Assembly (NCBI GenBank): GCA_028679775.1
Contig: JAJRAX010000244.1
Span: forward strand, 1-5,851
DNA: 5,851 bases
Reading direction: 5' to 3'
DNA from: Methanothrix sp.
GTDB lineage: Archaea; Halobacteriota; Methanosarcinia; Methanotrichales; Methanotrichaceae
A program made the translations under genes and the position numbers. The notes beneath the pieces are model-generated. The model was not told where the DNA came from. It saw only the letters and a list, made by a program, of their open reading frames with translations, and ran no database searches. This document shows, in pieces, positions 1 through 5,415 of this stretch. Position 1 is the stretch's first letter. Each line of letters begins with the position of its first letter.

Positions 1-1
1 A

Positions 2-526
2 TCTGGTGAATACAGGCTTATTGTCTTTATCCTGCCACGTCTTCATCCAGGCAGAGAGGAAGCAATGGATTTCCTGAACAGCCGTCTCTCTCGCAGCAGT
101 CTGGCTGCTTTCACCCTGCTGGCACTGCTTCGCAAGCTCTGCGGCTGTAATGGTCCATATTACATTCAGTCTGCTCCGACCCTTAGACCAGGTGGCTTTG
201 ATCCAGACACGTTTTATGTCCGCGGCAAAGCTGTAAGTGCAAGAGATGTTATCAAACGCTACAGCTCCATTGCAAATTTTGCCAGAAAGGTCTGCAAACG
301 CAGGGATGGACACTCACGGGTAGCTGACTGGATACTGCTGGCAGAAAGGCTGGAGGAAGATCCAATGGGCATAGTCTCCGATATCCTGAGGAACTCCTCT
401 TTGAGGGGCGGGGACGATCTCAAGGACGCCAAATATAAACGGCTATCCAACGAGTTCATAAAAGGGACCGACATAGTAGACGGAATAGAATACTTAAAAA
501 TGATTGAGCAGCTAAAACAGCTCTGA
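2..526 (+). CDS. cas10d: Cas10d (Csc3), C-terminal part, type I-D large subunit; runs off the left edge
   Basis: The frame is open from base 2, so the ATG at 65 is internal and the 174 residues seen are the C-terminal end of a larger protein. Cas10d is the large subunit of the type I-D Cascade; in this family the N-terminal HD domain (outside the window) carries the nuclease missing from the I-D Cas3'. Visible here is the end of a palm-like domain (hydrophobic strand YRLIVFILP, helix LSRSSLAAFTLLALLRKL, then PYYIQSAPTLRPGGFDPDTFYVRG), followed by helices including LLAERLEEDPMGIVSDILRN, which resembles the segment after the palm in Csc3 proteins. Known Csc3 proteins continue for a long helical region after this point; here the protein stops soon after, and the next gene may supply that part. 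The stop lies 16 bases before the next start. Family assignment is from recalled similarity and from the Csc2/Csc1 neighbours. Confidence 0.8.
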   Translation, partial: SGEYRLIVFILPRLHPGREEAMDFLNSRLSRSSLAAFTLLALLRKLCGCNGPYYIQSAPTLRPGGFDPDTFYVRGKAVSARDVIKRYSSIANFARKVCKRRDGHSRVADWILLAERLEEDPMGIVSDILRNSSLRGGDDLKDAKYKRLSNEFIKGTDIVDGIEYLKMIEQLKQL

Positions 527-531
527 TTAGT

Positions 532-539
532 GGAGTGAG
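532..539 (+). promoter_or_regulatory. Ribosome binding site of the small-subunit candidate
   Basis: GGAGTGAG lies three bases before the ATG at 543 and six or more bases from its core GGAG. It sits in the 16-base gap after the cas10d stop. It matters because it shows that the 206-residue protein has its own initiation signal and is not a frameshifted tail of Cas10d. Confidence 0.6.
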
Positions 540-542
540 ATA

Positions 543-1163
543 ATGCCAAATCAGGTGGAAACTGAAAAGCTAAATGAGTTCTCTGATCTTCTCTTTAGGG
601 TTCTCGATCGGTTAGGGGGGGGCCAAGAAGACCTTTTGCCGCTATTTCTCAGAGAAAAGCCAACCGCCTTTGAGAAATATCCCAGACTTCTGCTCAGCCA
701 CATTCGCTACTACAATGATGTACAGGCTGGCTTTGAAGAGTGGACGAGCAAGGTATTAAGGGATTCCAATGAGTACCGAAAAGATGAGGAGTATCCAGAA
801 CTTATGGCTCTGAAGAAGTGGTTACTGGATAACCGCTCACTCTTTGAAAACCGCAAAGATAACACCAACCATTTGAAACGAAGCCTCTACGCCAGAGCTT
901 ACGAATACCTTTACCCGAGGCGTTTGCTCACCGGAGCCTATGCGGAGGCCAATCGAGGCCATCCGGAAGCGCTGGAAGAGGATACTATAAGATCAGAGTT
1001 CCGCAATAAGTCCAAAGAAAACATCGAAAAGCTTTCTGCAGTCTATGGTGATAGCGAAAAGCTTGAACGTATCGTGAATGAAGCAGAGGAATTTCTGATC
1101 ATCAACAGAAGGCGGTATATTTGGAAGCTAAAGGAGATGTCGGCTTCGAATACCAACGCATAA
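543..1163 (+). CDS. Putative free-standing I-D small subunit (Cas11d-like) or detached C-terminal domain of Cas10d
   Basis: This 206-residue protein is charged and predicted mostly helical, with no signal peptide or membrane segment. The ATG is preceded by GGAGTGAG (532-539), and an in-frame TAG at 528-530 rules out fusion to the upstream gene in this frame, so it is an independently translated gene. It lies between cas10d and csc2, exactly where the C-terminal, small-subunit-like domain would sit in a full-length Cas10d. In studied I-D systems Cas11d is made from an internal start within cas10d and lines the belly of the Cascade. I infer that this gene plays that part. No sequence motif proves it, and helical Cas11 proteins are too divergent to recognise by eye. 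The stretch LKRSLYARAYEYLYPRRLL (about residues 111-129) is basic and could contact nucleic acid. A run of eight G (615-622) lies within the gene. It could instead be an unrelated accessory protein. Confidence 0.6.
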   Translation: MPNQVETEKLNEFSDLLFRVLDRLGGGQEDLLPLFLREKPTAFEKYPRLLLSHIRYYNDVQAGFEEWTSKVLRDSNEYRKDEEYPELMALKKWLLDNRSLFENRKDNTNHLKRSLYARAYEYLYPRRLLTGAYAEANRGHPEALEEDTIRSEFRNKSKENIEKLSAVYGDSEKLERIVNEAEEFLIINRRRYIWKLKEMSASNTNA

Positions 1164-1188
1164 GAATTGATGTATGGTGGAGAATAAC

Positions 1189-2136
1189 ATGAGTCAGATT
1201 GATACATTCAAGGGCCAAATGGCCTCTACAGCTTCTCTCATTCCCAGAATGGATAAAGGTAAAAAGCGACCTGTAGCTCAGCCCATTTTTACTCGCAGAG
1301 TCGCAACTATTGTTGGAATTAAAACTGTCAAGAGTCGTTTTCTTCCCGTGTCTCATGAGGGCCAGGGAATAGAAACCTACGTTGACAAGCTGGAGCTTCT
1401 GGATAAGAACCGAGCAGAGTTCATAAGCAGGAAGCTGAAGGGAATAGAACGCAGGGCTCACATGAGTCTATTCAGGGAGCTTATAGAGCAGAAAGGAACG
1501 AGCTGGAAGGAGTTCTTTAAAGCCAAGTTCGACAAAGAATGCACAATCCCTGATGAGCTTTGCATTGCATGCTGGAATTGCTCTCTATTTGGCGGATTGG
1601 AGGCAGGTAAGGGGGCGACTTTCTCCAGGGCACGCTACTTCGATTCATATTCCATAGAAGACACAGGCGATTGTGTAGCAATGGAAGGCAGCGAAGAGGG
1701 CATGGGCATAGGCAATCAGGTCTACGAAGATGTGAGCAAACCGAGAACCTCGGACACATATCACCTCTACGAATATGTCAAGGCTGGCACTCGTTTTCCG
1801 TTTATTACTATCATCGAAAGCCCGACGCTTCTGGATGTTGCGGGCTACATTCATGCCGTGCGGAGAGCAGATGAGCATGGTTATGGAAAGTACTCCGCCA
1901 ACCATGGCAAATTCGATACCGAGTTTCTGGCAGTAGCCACAGGCTATCCTCGCTTCTCTGTTCTGAATATGCTTAAATGGTCTGAAGCAGGGACTATCAA
2001 AGGACTCTTTGACAGCCGCGCAGTAAAATTTGATGATCTCAGTGGAAGCGTTGCCTTATTCGGAAGCGAGATTGAAGAGCTGGCAGGTAAGCTTCAGGAA
2101 GCCTTTAATGAATATTATGAGGCTTTGAACAGGTGA
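1189..2136 (+). CDS. csc2: Csc2 (Cas7d), backbone subunit of type I-D Cascade
   Basis: Cas7d is the repeated RAMP-fold subunit that forms the crRNA-binding filament of the I-D effector. The 315-residue length is close to other Csc2 proteins. The most recognisable feature is the cysteine cluster C125-x2-C128-x2-C131 in CIACWNCSLFGG, followed by a glycine-rich stretch; Csc2 proteins carry an equivalent CxxCxxC followed by Y/F-x-G. A conserved-looking core follows (FPFITIIESPTLLDVAGYIHAVRRADEHG split over residues 203-231, then the strand FLAVATGYPRFSVL). I chose the ATG at 1189 because GGTGGAG (1177-1183) lies six bases before it; an in-frame ATG at 1174 would add five residues but has no such site. 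The gene starts 25 bases after the upstream stop and is followed six bases later by csc1, so the subunits are co-transcribed. Family call is confident; the exact role of the cysteines (probably a metal site) is inferred. Confidence 0.85.
   Translation: MSQIDTFKGQMASTASLIPRMDKGKKRPVAQPIFTRRVATIVGIKTVKSRFLPVSHEGQGIETYVDKLELLDKNRAEFISRKLKGIERRAHMSLFRELIEQKGTSWKEFFKAKFDKECTIPDELCIACWNCSLFGGLEAGKGATFSRARYFDSYSIEDTGDCVAMEGSEEGMGIGNQVYEDVSKPRTSDTYHLYEYVKAGTRFPFITIIESPTLLDVAGYIHAVRRADEHGYGKYSANHGKFDTEFLAVATGYPRFSVLNMLKWSEAGTIKGLFDSRAVKFDDLSGSVALFGSEIEELAGKLQEAFNEYYEALNR
2131..2136 (+). promoter_or_regulatory. Shine-Dalgarno AGGTGA overlapping the csc2 stop; decides the csc1 GTG start
   Basis: AGGTGA ends with the TGA stop of csc2 and is six bases from the GTG at 2143. 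This spacing supports GTG as the csc1 start and suggests coupled translation of the backbone and handle-binding subunits. Confidence 0.65.
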
Positions 2137-2142
2137 TGGTCG

Positions 2143-2922
2143 GTGCTCTACGCAAGGGCTATCACACTTAGGAACTGCGGGCGCTTCACAGTCGTAGCCT
2201 CTGATTTCGGCTCAGATTATCGAACTCATACTCATGTGACCAGCGAAGCCCTTTATGCCAGCCTCACCAGAGGCGCTACCTGGAAACCGCATATTGTAGA
2301 TCTGGAAAATGATACCTATGCTTTCAATGAGACATATGATGTTCCAAATATGCCCATTTGGTTTCTTCCCGGCCTTTTTTTAGTAAATGGGAGCCATCGG
2401 CTGCCTGATGACCACTTGGATTCAAACGCCTTTAACGTGGTAAACGAGTTATATCCCAGTACCAGCAAGTGTTTCGTTTTTAAAAAGGGCAACTTGGAAG
2501 AGAAGCAAAGGCCGCATCATGTCCCGACTTACGGGACTATACAGTCCATTAAACCCGATCATATGCTGGCAACTTGCGCTTTCTCTCCCAGAAGAGATCT
2601 TTTAGATAGCTTTGTCGAGGGACAGACCTTCATTCTTGGCAAAAAAAGGACAATGTTTCAAATAGTTAAACTGTCTGCAGTTGAAGATGGGCAGTTGAAA
2701 AATGGAATTTGCGGCACAGGTTGGCTGGAACTGCCCCCAAATTATGGCAGTCGTTTCCAGCAGTTCCAAATCCTGTCAGCTACCATGCGGTATATAATCG
2801 TAAAGGGGCTGACCAAGGATAATATAAAACATATTGAATTTATGATCGATGGTAATAGTATCTGCATGCCGGATTTCTATTGGGATATCATATCGAAAAT
2901 GCTTGGAACCGAGAGCATCTGA
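2143..2922 (+). CDS. csc1: Csc1 (Cas5d), crRNA 5'-handle binding subunit of type I-D Cascade
   Basis: Csc1 is the Cas5-type RAMP protein that caps the crRNA 5' end in the I-D complex. This copy has 259 residues. The N-terminus (MLYARAITLRNCGRFTVV) looks like a first RAMP strand and the motif FILGKKRTMFQIV at residues 163-175 matches the Lys/Arg-rich segment typical of Csc1. Start is GTG: an AGGTGA (2131-2136) that also contains the csc2 stop codon lies six bases before it, so translation is probably coupled to csc2. It is the last gene of the effector operon; it is followed by a GC-rich intergenic region, not by cas6, which in many I-D loci comes next on the same strand. Two homopolymers (seven T near 2385-2391 and seven A near 2640-2647) occur in the gene but the frame is intact. 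Confidence 0.82.
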   Translation: MLYARAITLRNCGRFTVVASDFGSDYRTHTHVTSEALYASLTRGATWKPHIVDLENDTYAFNETYDVPNMPIWFLPGLFLVNGSHRLPDDHLDSNAFNVVNELYPSTSKCFVFKKGNLEEKQRPHHVPTYGTIQSIKPDHMLATCAFSPRRDLLDSFVEGQTFILGKKRTMFQIVKLSAVEDGQLKNGICGTGWLELPPNYGSRFQQFQILSATMRYIIVKGLTKDNIKHIEFMIDGNSICMPDFYWDIISKMLGTESI

Positions 2923-2972
2923 TAAGTCTTCATTAGGCTTTTGCCCTTTGCCTCTATTCCCATCTCTAACCC

Positions 2973-3042
2973 TGCGCTCGCCCCTGCCTCATCCCTCGCG
3001 TTCCCACGCGGCGCGCCCGTGTGGGCCCGCCCTCACAGCGAG
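2973..3042. repeat. GC-rich intergenic repeat, copy A (diverged), with nested inverted repeat
   Basis: Shares three words in the same order with copy B at 4232-4281: TGCGCTCGCCC (2973-2983), TCCCTCGCG (2992-3000) and CCCGTG(TG)GGCCCGC (3016-3030, two bases longer than in B). It can also fold: CTCGC (2995-2999) pairs with GCGAG (3038-3042), and inside that CCCAC (3003-3007) pairs with GTGGG (3021-3025). Such elements may be dispersed non-coding repeats or transcription stops. The function is unknown. Confidence 0.5.
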
Positions 3043-3080
3043 GCCGCCCTACTCAGGATCTGCGCCTGCCCGTCAAAGAA

Positions 3081-3088
3081 CATTTAAG
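3081..3088 (+). promoter_or_regulatory. TATA-like box for hicB
   Basis: CATTTAAG is centred about 29 bases before the hicB ATG. With archaeal TATA-to-start spacing of roughly 25-30 bases, transcription would begin at or next to the ATG, giving a leaderless mRNA. No Shine-Dalgarno is seen before this ATG, which fits. Confidence 0.35.
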
Positions 3089-3113
3089 CGGGCAGAGCCA
3101 TTAATAAATCCAT

Positions 3114-3326
3114 ATGCTTACACTGACTGCAGTAATCCGCAAAGAAGAAGACATGTATGTTGCCGAGTGCCCGGAGGTGGGGACGGCAAGCCAGGGAAAG
3201 ACTATTGAAGAGGCTGCCAAAAACCTAAAGGAGGCTACTGAGCTTTATTTGGAAGAGTTCCCCTTGAAGTGCAAGGAGAGATCATTTATAACCACCTTTG
3301 AGGTAATCGAAGTTGCCGAAACTTAG
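3114..3326 (+). CDS. hicB: HicB-family antitoxin (small, single-domain)
   Basis: HicB antitoxins neutralise HicA, a small mRNA-cleaving toxin with a dsRNA-binding fold. This 70-residue protein has the standard HicB core: strand LTAVIRKEEDMYVAECPEV (residues 3-21), then GTASQGKTIEEAAKNLKEATELYLEE split as the TASQG turn and the helix beginning TIEEA, ending in a final strand FITTFEVIEV. It is the short form, with no added C-terminal DNA-binding domain, common in archaea and cyanobacteria. The ATG at 3114 begins directly with the first strand. hicB precedes hicA here, and the hicA remnant overlaps its last 14 bases. Since that hicA is truncated, this antitoxin may now be an orphan. Confidence 0.88.
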   Translation: MLTLTAVIRKEEDMYVAECPEVGTASQGKTIEEAAKNLKEATELYLEEFPLKCKERSFITTFEVIEVAET

Positions 3327-3438
3327 AGGCATCTCTGGTGAAATCGTTATCAAAGTCCTATGCAACCGTTTCGAATTCATGATCTCAGGACACTCCGTAA
3401 CCATTCGCTGCGGCTTGGTAGGCCCGCTGCCAGGGTAG
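3313..3438 (+). pseudogene. hicA: Truncated hicA toxin remnant (41 residues)
   Basis: A TTG start at 3313, inside the end of hicB, opens a 41-codon frame beginning with Leu/Met-PKLRGISGEIVIKVLCNRF, which closely follows the start of HicA proteins (PKL..ISGEEVIKVL...F). A GAGGT (3300-3304) eight bases upstream supports this start. The next part, FEFMISGHSVTIRCG, lines up with the usual F-G-F-x-x-x-R-Q-x-G-S-H-V-x-L-R segment, but the Ser-His order is inverted (GHS) and at least one residue is missing, so the catalytic histidine is displaced. The frame then ends at TAG 3436-3438, where intact HicA proteins continue for about 30 more residues. No convincing remainder appears in the other frames up to 3553. 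I judge it a broken toxin; a functional mini-protein is possible but less likely. Confidence 0.65.
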
Positions 3439-3523
3439 GCCTGGCCTCGGACATCGGACCTTCTGTCGCTTGCATCATCTCTAACGAATACTCAAAGAGC
3501 GCGCAGCAATTGCCGTCGTAATC

Positions 3524-3531
3524 CTTATAAC
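3524..3531 (+). promoter_or_regulatory. TATA-like box for the 55-residue ORF / PIN gene pair
   Basis: CTTATAAC is centred about 26 bases before the ATG at 3554. No strong Shine-Dalgarno lies between, so a leaderless transcript is plausible. This would give the downstream pair its own promoter, separate from hicB. Confidence 0.35.
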
Positions 3532-3553
3532 TCTTCAGCAAGAAGTATTTATT

Positions 3554-3721
3554 ATGGCCGGAAAAGCAGAGGAATCCGTTGTTGGGCAATATTATGATCA
3601 TTCCAGAAATCAACTACCCTATGGAGGAGCGACGGATATTCATGGTCGAATAGTCTGGGCCGTGACCAAGGAAGAGCACGACCGGATGCTAGCGCGAATC
3701 AATAAGCTATTTCCAGAGTAA
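3554..3721 (+). CDS. Small ORF, candidate antitoxin of the downstream PIN toxin (55 residues, family unknown)
   Basis: I do not recognise the family. The frame reads MAGKAEESVVGQYYDHSRN, then LPYGGATDIHGRIVWAVTKE, then EHDRMLARINKLFPE, with a charged amphipathic helix at the C-terminus (residues 38-52) preceded by a probable beta-hairpin. Size, position and a one-base overlap of its TAA with the PIN gene's ATG (TAATG) are what is expected of an antitoxin in a type II pair, where the antitoxin usually comes first. No in-frame ATG lies further upstream before a stop at 3482-3484, so the ATG at 3554 is the natural start. It does not look like a standard AbrB, RHH, Phd or HicB protein. The function is inferred from context only. 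Confidence 0.6.
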   Translation: MAGKAEESVVGQYYDHSRNQLPYGGATDIHGRIVWAVTKEEHDRMLARINKLFPE

Positions 3722-4221
3722 TGATTCACGTTGCCGTTGACTCGGATATTTTCTTCTTTTCCATATCCTTAGATCAAAGGATTCTCAAAAAGAGAAATAT
3801 AAATCCCACTGAAATCAAAAATAACCTGCAGCATTTGAGCAGCCATACGGGAAAGTTCCAGCTTTCGGTCCCAATTTCGGTTCTTGGAGAAAGCGTTACT
3901 CTTTGTCTGGAAGGGGAACGGGAAGGGAGACCTCATAACTTAAGGGAGCTGCATGATTTGATCGCCTTTTGGGGTGGCTTGAATATCAACATCCTTCATC
4001 CCAATACTGCTGTAGCTATAACATGTTATCGGCTAAATACCAAATATAGAGATGAGCGAATGACCCCACAGGATTTGGTTCATATTGGCTATGCACTCGC
4101 TTACAACGTGAATTATTTAATTACTTCTGACAAAAATATGCAGAGATTTAAGCTTCCTGATAGCTCAGGACTTGAAATAATTTCACCAAATAATCTTAAG
4201 TCTCTTTTAGATTGCAGTTAG
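3721..4221 (+). CDS. PIN-domain ribonuclease, probable VapC-like toxin
   Basis: PIN-domain toxins cleave RNA using a small cluster of acidic residues that hold Mg/Mn ions. In this 166-residue protein the expected cluster is visible: D7 in VAVDSDIFFF (first strand), E57 in SVLGESV, D118 in TPQDLVHIGYALA, and D137 in YLITSDKNM. The order and spacing are typical of VapC-type PIN proteins, although it is somewhat longer than the usual 120-145 residues. The ATG overlaps the stop of the preceding 55-residue ORF by one base, implying translational coupling as in a toxin-antitoxin pair. It ends 11 bases before a GC-rich repeat and is convergent with cas6. It could have a role linked to the surrounding CRISPR locus, but no direct evidence exists; the PIN assignment itself is strong. 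Confidence 0.85.
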   Translation: MIHVAVDSDIFFFSISLDQRILKKRNINPTEIKNNLQHLSSHTGKFQLSVPISVLGESVTLCLEGEREGRPHNLRELHDLIAFWGGLNINILHPNTAVAITCYRLNTKYRDERMTPQDLVHIGYALAYNVNYLITSDKNMQRFKLPDSSGLEIISPNNLKSLLDCS

Positions 4222-4231
4222 GGAGCCATCA

Positions 4232-4281
4232 TGCGCTCGCCCTCCCCCCGCGTCCTCCCTCGCGCGCACCCGTGGGCCCGC
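4232..4281. repeat. GC-rich intergenic repeat, copy B
   Basis: Contains TGCGCTCGCCC (4232-4242), TCCCTCGCG (4256-4264) and CCCGTGGGCCCGC (4269-4281), in the same order and orientation as in copy A at 2973-3030 but with different spacing between words. The two copies bracket the toxin-antitoxin block. The strand cannot be assigned. Confidence 0.5.
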
Positions 4282-4283
4282 TT

Positions 4284-4303
4284 GGGCAGGCCTGCTCCTG
4301 CCC
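4284..4303. terminator. Possible bidirectional hairpin between convergent PIN gene and cas6
   Basis: GGGCAGG (4284-4290) and CCTGCCC (4297-4303) are perfect inverted repeats around a 6-base loop. The hairpin lies between genes that converge, where transcription must stop from both sides. No long T run accompanies it, and archaeal termination generally relies on T runs, so the role is tentative. The remaining DNA of the 4222-4354 gap is GC-rich and shows no supported gene. Confidence 0.3.
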
Positions 4304-4354
4304 TCGCCCGCACATGCACGCACACGCAGGCGTCGATTGCTTTCTCCTCTCGAC

Positions 4355-5344
4355 TCAAACCTCGATCTCGTACAGCCCGTTTCCAAATGTTGCCATCTTT
4401 CCCACGTGGATGAGCCGGCCCAGCTCCAAGAGGGCCATGACATCCCTTGAGAACTCCCCGTGGTATTTTATCTCTCCTTTGAAGAACGGCGGGATTTGCT
4501 GCTTCTTAATCTTCTGCTTGTGGAAGTATCTCTCTGCCCTGACCTCTTCGGTGCGTGCACTGACAGTGCTCACCGTCCGGCACTCGCCCAGGATGGCTAA
4601 AACCCGTTCGTTGTCGTAGAGCATTCCAGAGCCGTAGAACTCCGCGAGGGCATTGGCCCGGAAGAGCAGCCTTGACATCAGGCCGCGGAAGGTCGGAGTG
4701 GCCGTGAACCTGTCATCCTCCTTGATCTGGGCCGGGGTGAGGAATCGCACCGTCAGGTTGCCCCGGTGCTCGGTGCAGGCCTTCTGCATCTCCTGAAAAT
4801 TGAGTGGAATGGCCCGGTTGTAGACCGTATCTCCAGAGAAAATATTATTTCGAGTTCCATATCCCAGAGAGTCCACCGCCTCCAGGCGGAACTTTCCATA
4901 ACCCAGCCGGTAGCCCCGGCTCATGCCGCTCTCGCCCAGGTTCCTCAGCGCCAGCAAGAAATAGGGCAGGTATTCGACACTCCGACCTATTAACGTAAAA
5001 TTAAAGATCGCATCTGAGCCGGCTGAGTGCCTGCCAGGAGCCGGCGGATCGAAGGCAAAAGGCCTCGGAATGTCGCTTTGCTTTCGCAGCACTTTTGCTC
5101 CTTCAGAGGGGCTGCTATTATAAAAATAATCATAAACGCAAACAGTACGAAGCGCGCAATCGCTGCAACCTCTTGCGGTCTGGTCCGGCCCGCCAGCTCC
5201 TGACCTGGCCCCAACTGCACAGACCAGCGCCCGGAGGTGGGCCCCAAAGCCGCTTCTCAGAGTATTTCCAGACCAGTGGGAGAGGTCGGCGTCGGAGTCG
5301 AACTTTATTCTGGCTTCGAACTGGGATAGAGAGAGATCGCCCAT
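4355..5344 (-). CDS. cas6: Cas6, CRISPR RNA processing endoribonuclease
   Basis: Cas6 cuts the array transcript inside each repeat to release crRNAs. From the ATG at 5344 the protein has 329 residues. The N-terminal RAMP strand is LSQFEARIKFD; LRSGFGAHLRALVC (29-42) and a cysteine cluster C60-x2-C63-x5-C69 follow, then RPFAFDPP (94-101) and FNFTLIGRSVEYLPYFLLAL (115-133). The second RAMP domain ends in the glycine-rich loop HVGKMATFGNGLYEIEV (313-329), the hallmark of the family. A longer frame begins at 5434, but that ATG lies inside a CRISPR repeat and the added 30 residues (hydrophobic FSCLIFAIFYY) have no counterpart in Cas6; I therefore prefer 5344. No Shine-Dalgarno is seen; a TATA-like box lies 30 bases upstream. 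The gene is convergent with the PIN gene and lies downstream of the array in the array's transcription direction. It looks richer in GC than the cas10d-csc1 operon, so it may have a separate history. Confidence 0.88.
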   Translation of the reverse strand: MGDLSLSQFEARIKFDSDADLSHWSGNTLRSGFGAHLRALVCAVGARSGAGGPDQTARGCSDCALRTVCVYDYFYNSSPSEGAKVLRKQSDIPRPFAFDPPAPGRHSAGSDAIFNFTLIGRSVEYLPYFLLALRNLGESGMSRGYRLGYGKFRLEAVDSLGYGTRNNIFSGDTVYNRAIPLNFQEMQKACTEHRGNLTVRFLTPAQIKEDDRFTATPTFRGLMSRLLFRANALAEFYGSGMLYDNERVLAILGECRTVSTVSARTEEVRAERYFHKQKIKKQQIPPFFKGEIKYHGEFSRDVMALLELGRLIHVGKMATFGNGLYEIEV

Positions 5345-5369
5345 GGCAGAAGGATGGATTGGTGGGTAG

Positions 5370-5378
5370 TAAAATATT
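5370..5378 (-). promoter_or_regulatory. TATA-like box for cas6
   Basis: On the minus strand the sequence reads AATATTTTA, centred about 30 bases before the ATG at 5344. This matches leaderless archaeal promoter spacing, as at hicB and the 55-residue ORF, and supports 5344 over the start at 5434. Confidence 0.35.
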
Positions 5379-5415
5379 GCGAAAATGAGGCATGAAAACA
5401 ATTGATGAATCTGCA

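Larger units (their letters stand above)
2923..3113. other. Intergenic region between csc1 and hicB: pyrimidine-rich tract, GC-rich repeat, TATA-like box
   Basis: No coding region is supported here. After the csc1 stop comes a pyrimidine-rich stretch with short T runs (about 2937-2960), which could act as an archaeal-type terminator, though the runs are short. Then comes a very GC-rich block (about 2971-3050), described as a repeat, and finally AT-rich DNA leading into hicB. Base composition changes abruptly from the csc1 coding sequence. Confidence 0.6.

Noticed and set aside
407..418. GGDD in the Cas10d fragment (SLRGGDDLKD), resembling the Cas10 cyclase/palm motif
   Set aside because: It is not between two hydrophobic strands as in Cas10 palm domains, lies after the palm in a helical region, and type I-D Cas10d is not known to make cyclic oligoadenylate. 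Probably chance.
65..526. A separate 153-residue gene starting at the ATG at 65
   Set aside because: The frame stays open to the left edge and the upstream residues (YRLIVFILP) are a palm-like strand, so this is the end of Cas10d and not a separate gene.
557..570. GGAAACTGAAAAGC, similar to the crRNA-tag end of the repeat (GGGAACTGAAAG)
   Set aside because: Only a short imperfect match inside a coding region, without the hairpin or the rest of the repeat.
1174..1188. Upstream ATG of csc2 adding five residues
   Set aside because: The SD-like GGTGGAG sits between this ATG and the one at 1189, at the right distance for the latter only.
1102..1461. Minus-strand open frame opposite csc2
   Set aside because: Cysteine- and serine-rich shadow of the csc2 coding frame, no recognisable domain or start signals.
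3377..3613. Minus-strand frame of 78 codons across the hicA remnant and the 55-residue ORF
   Set aside because: No recognisable domain; the + strand frames there have better start context and a coupled downstream gene.
3857..3885. CTTTCGGTCCC...TTTCGG in the PIN gene, loosely like the + strand repeat, considered as a repeat-derived antitoxin RNA
   Set aside because: Matches are few, it lies inside a well-supported coding sequence, and no promoter or spacer-like partner is evident.
4212..4619. Plus-strand frame of 135 codons covering the GC-rich repeat and the end of cas6
   Set aside because: Proline- and serine-rich translation of a GC-rich intergenic element continuing antisense to the well-supported Cas6 C-terminus.
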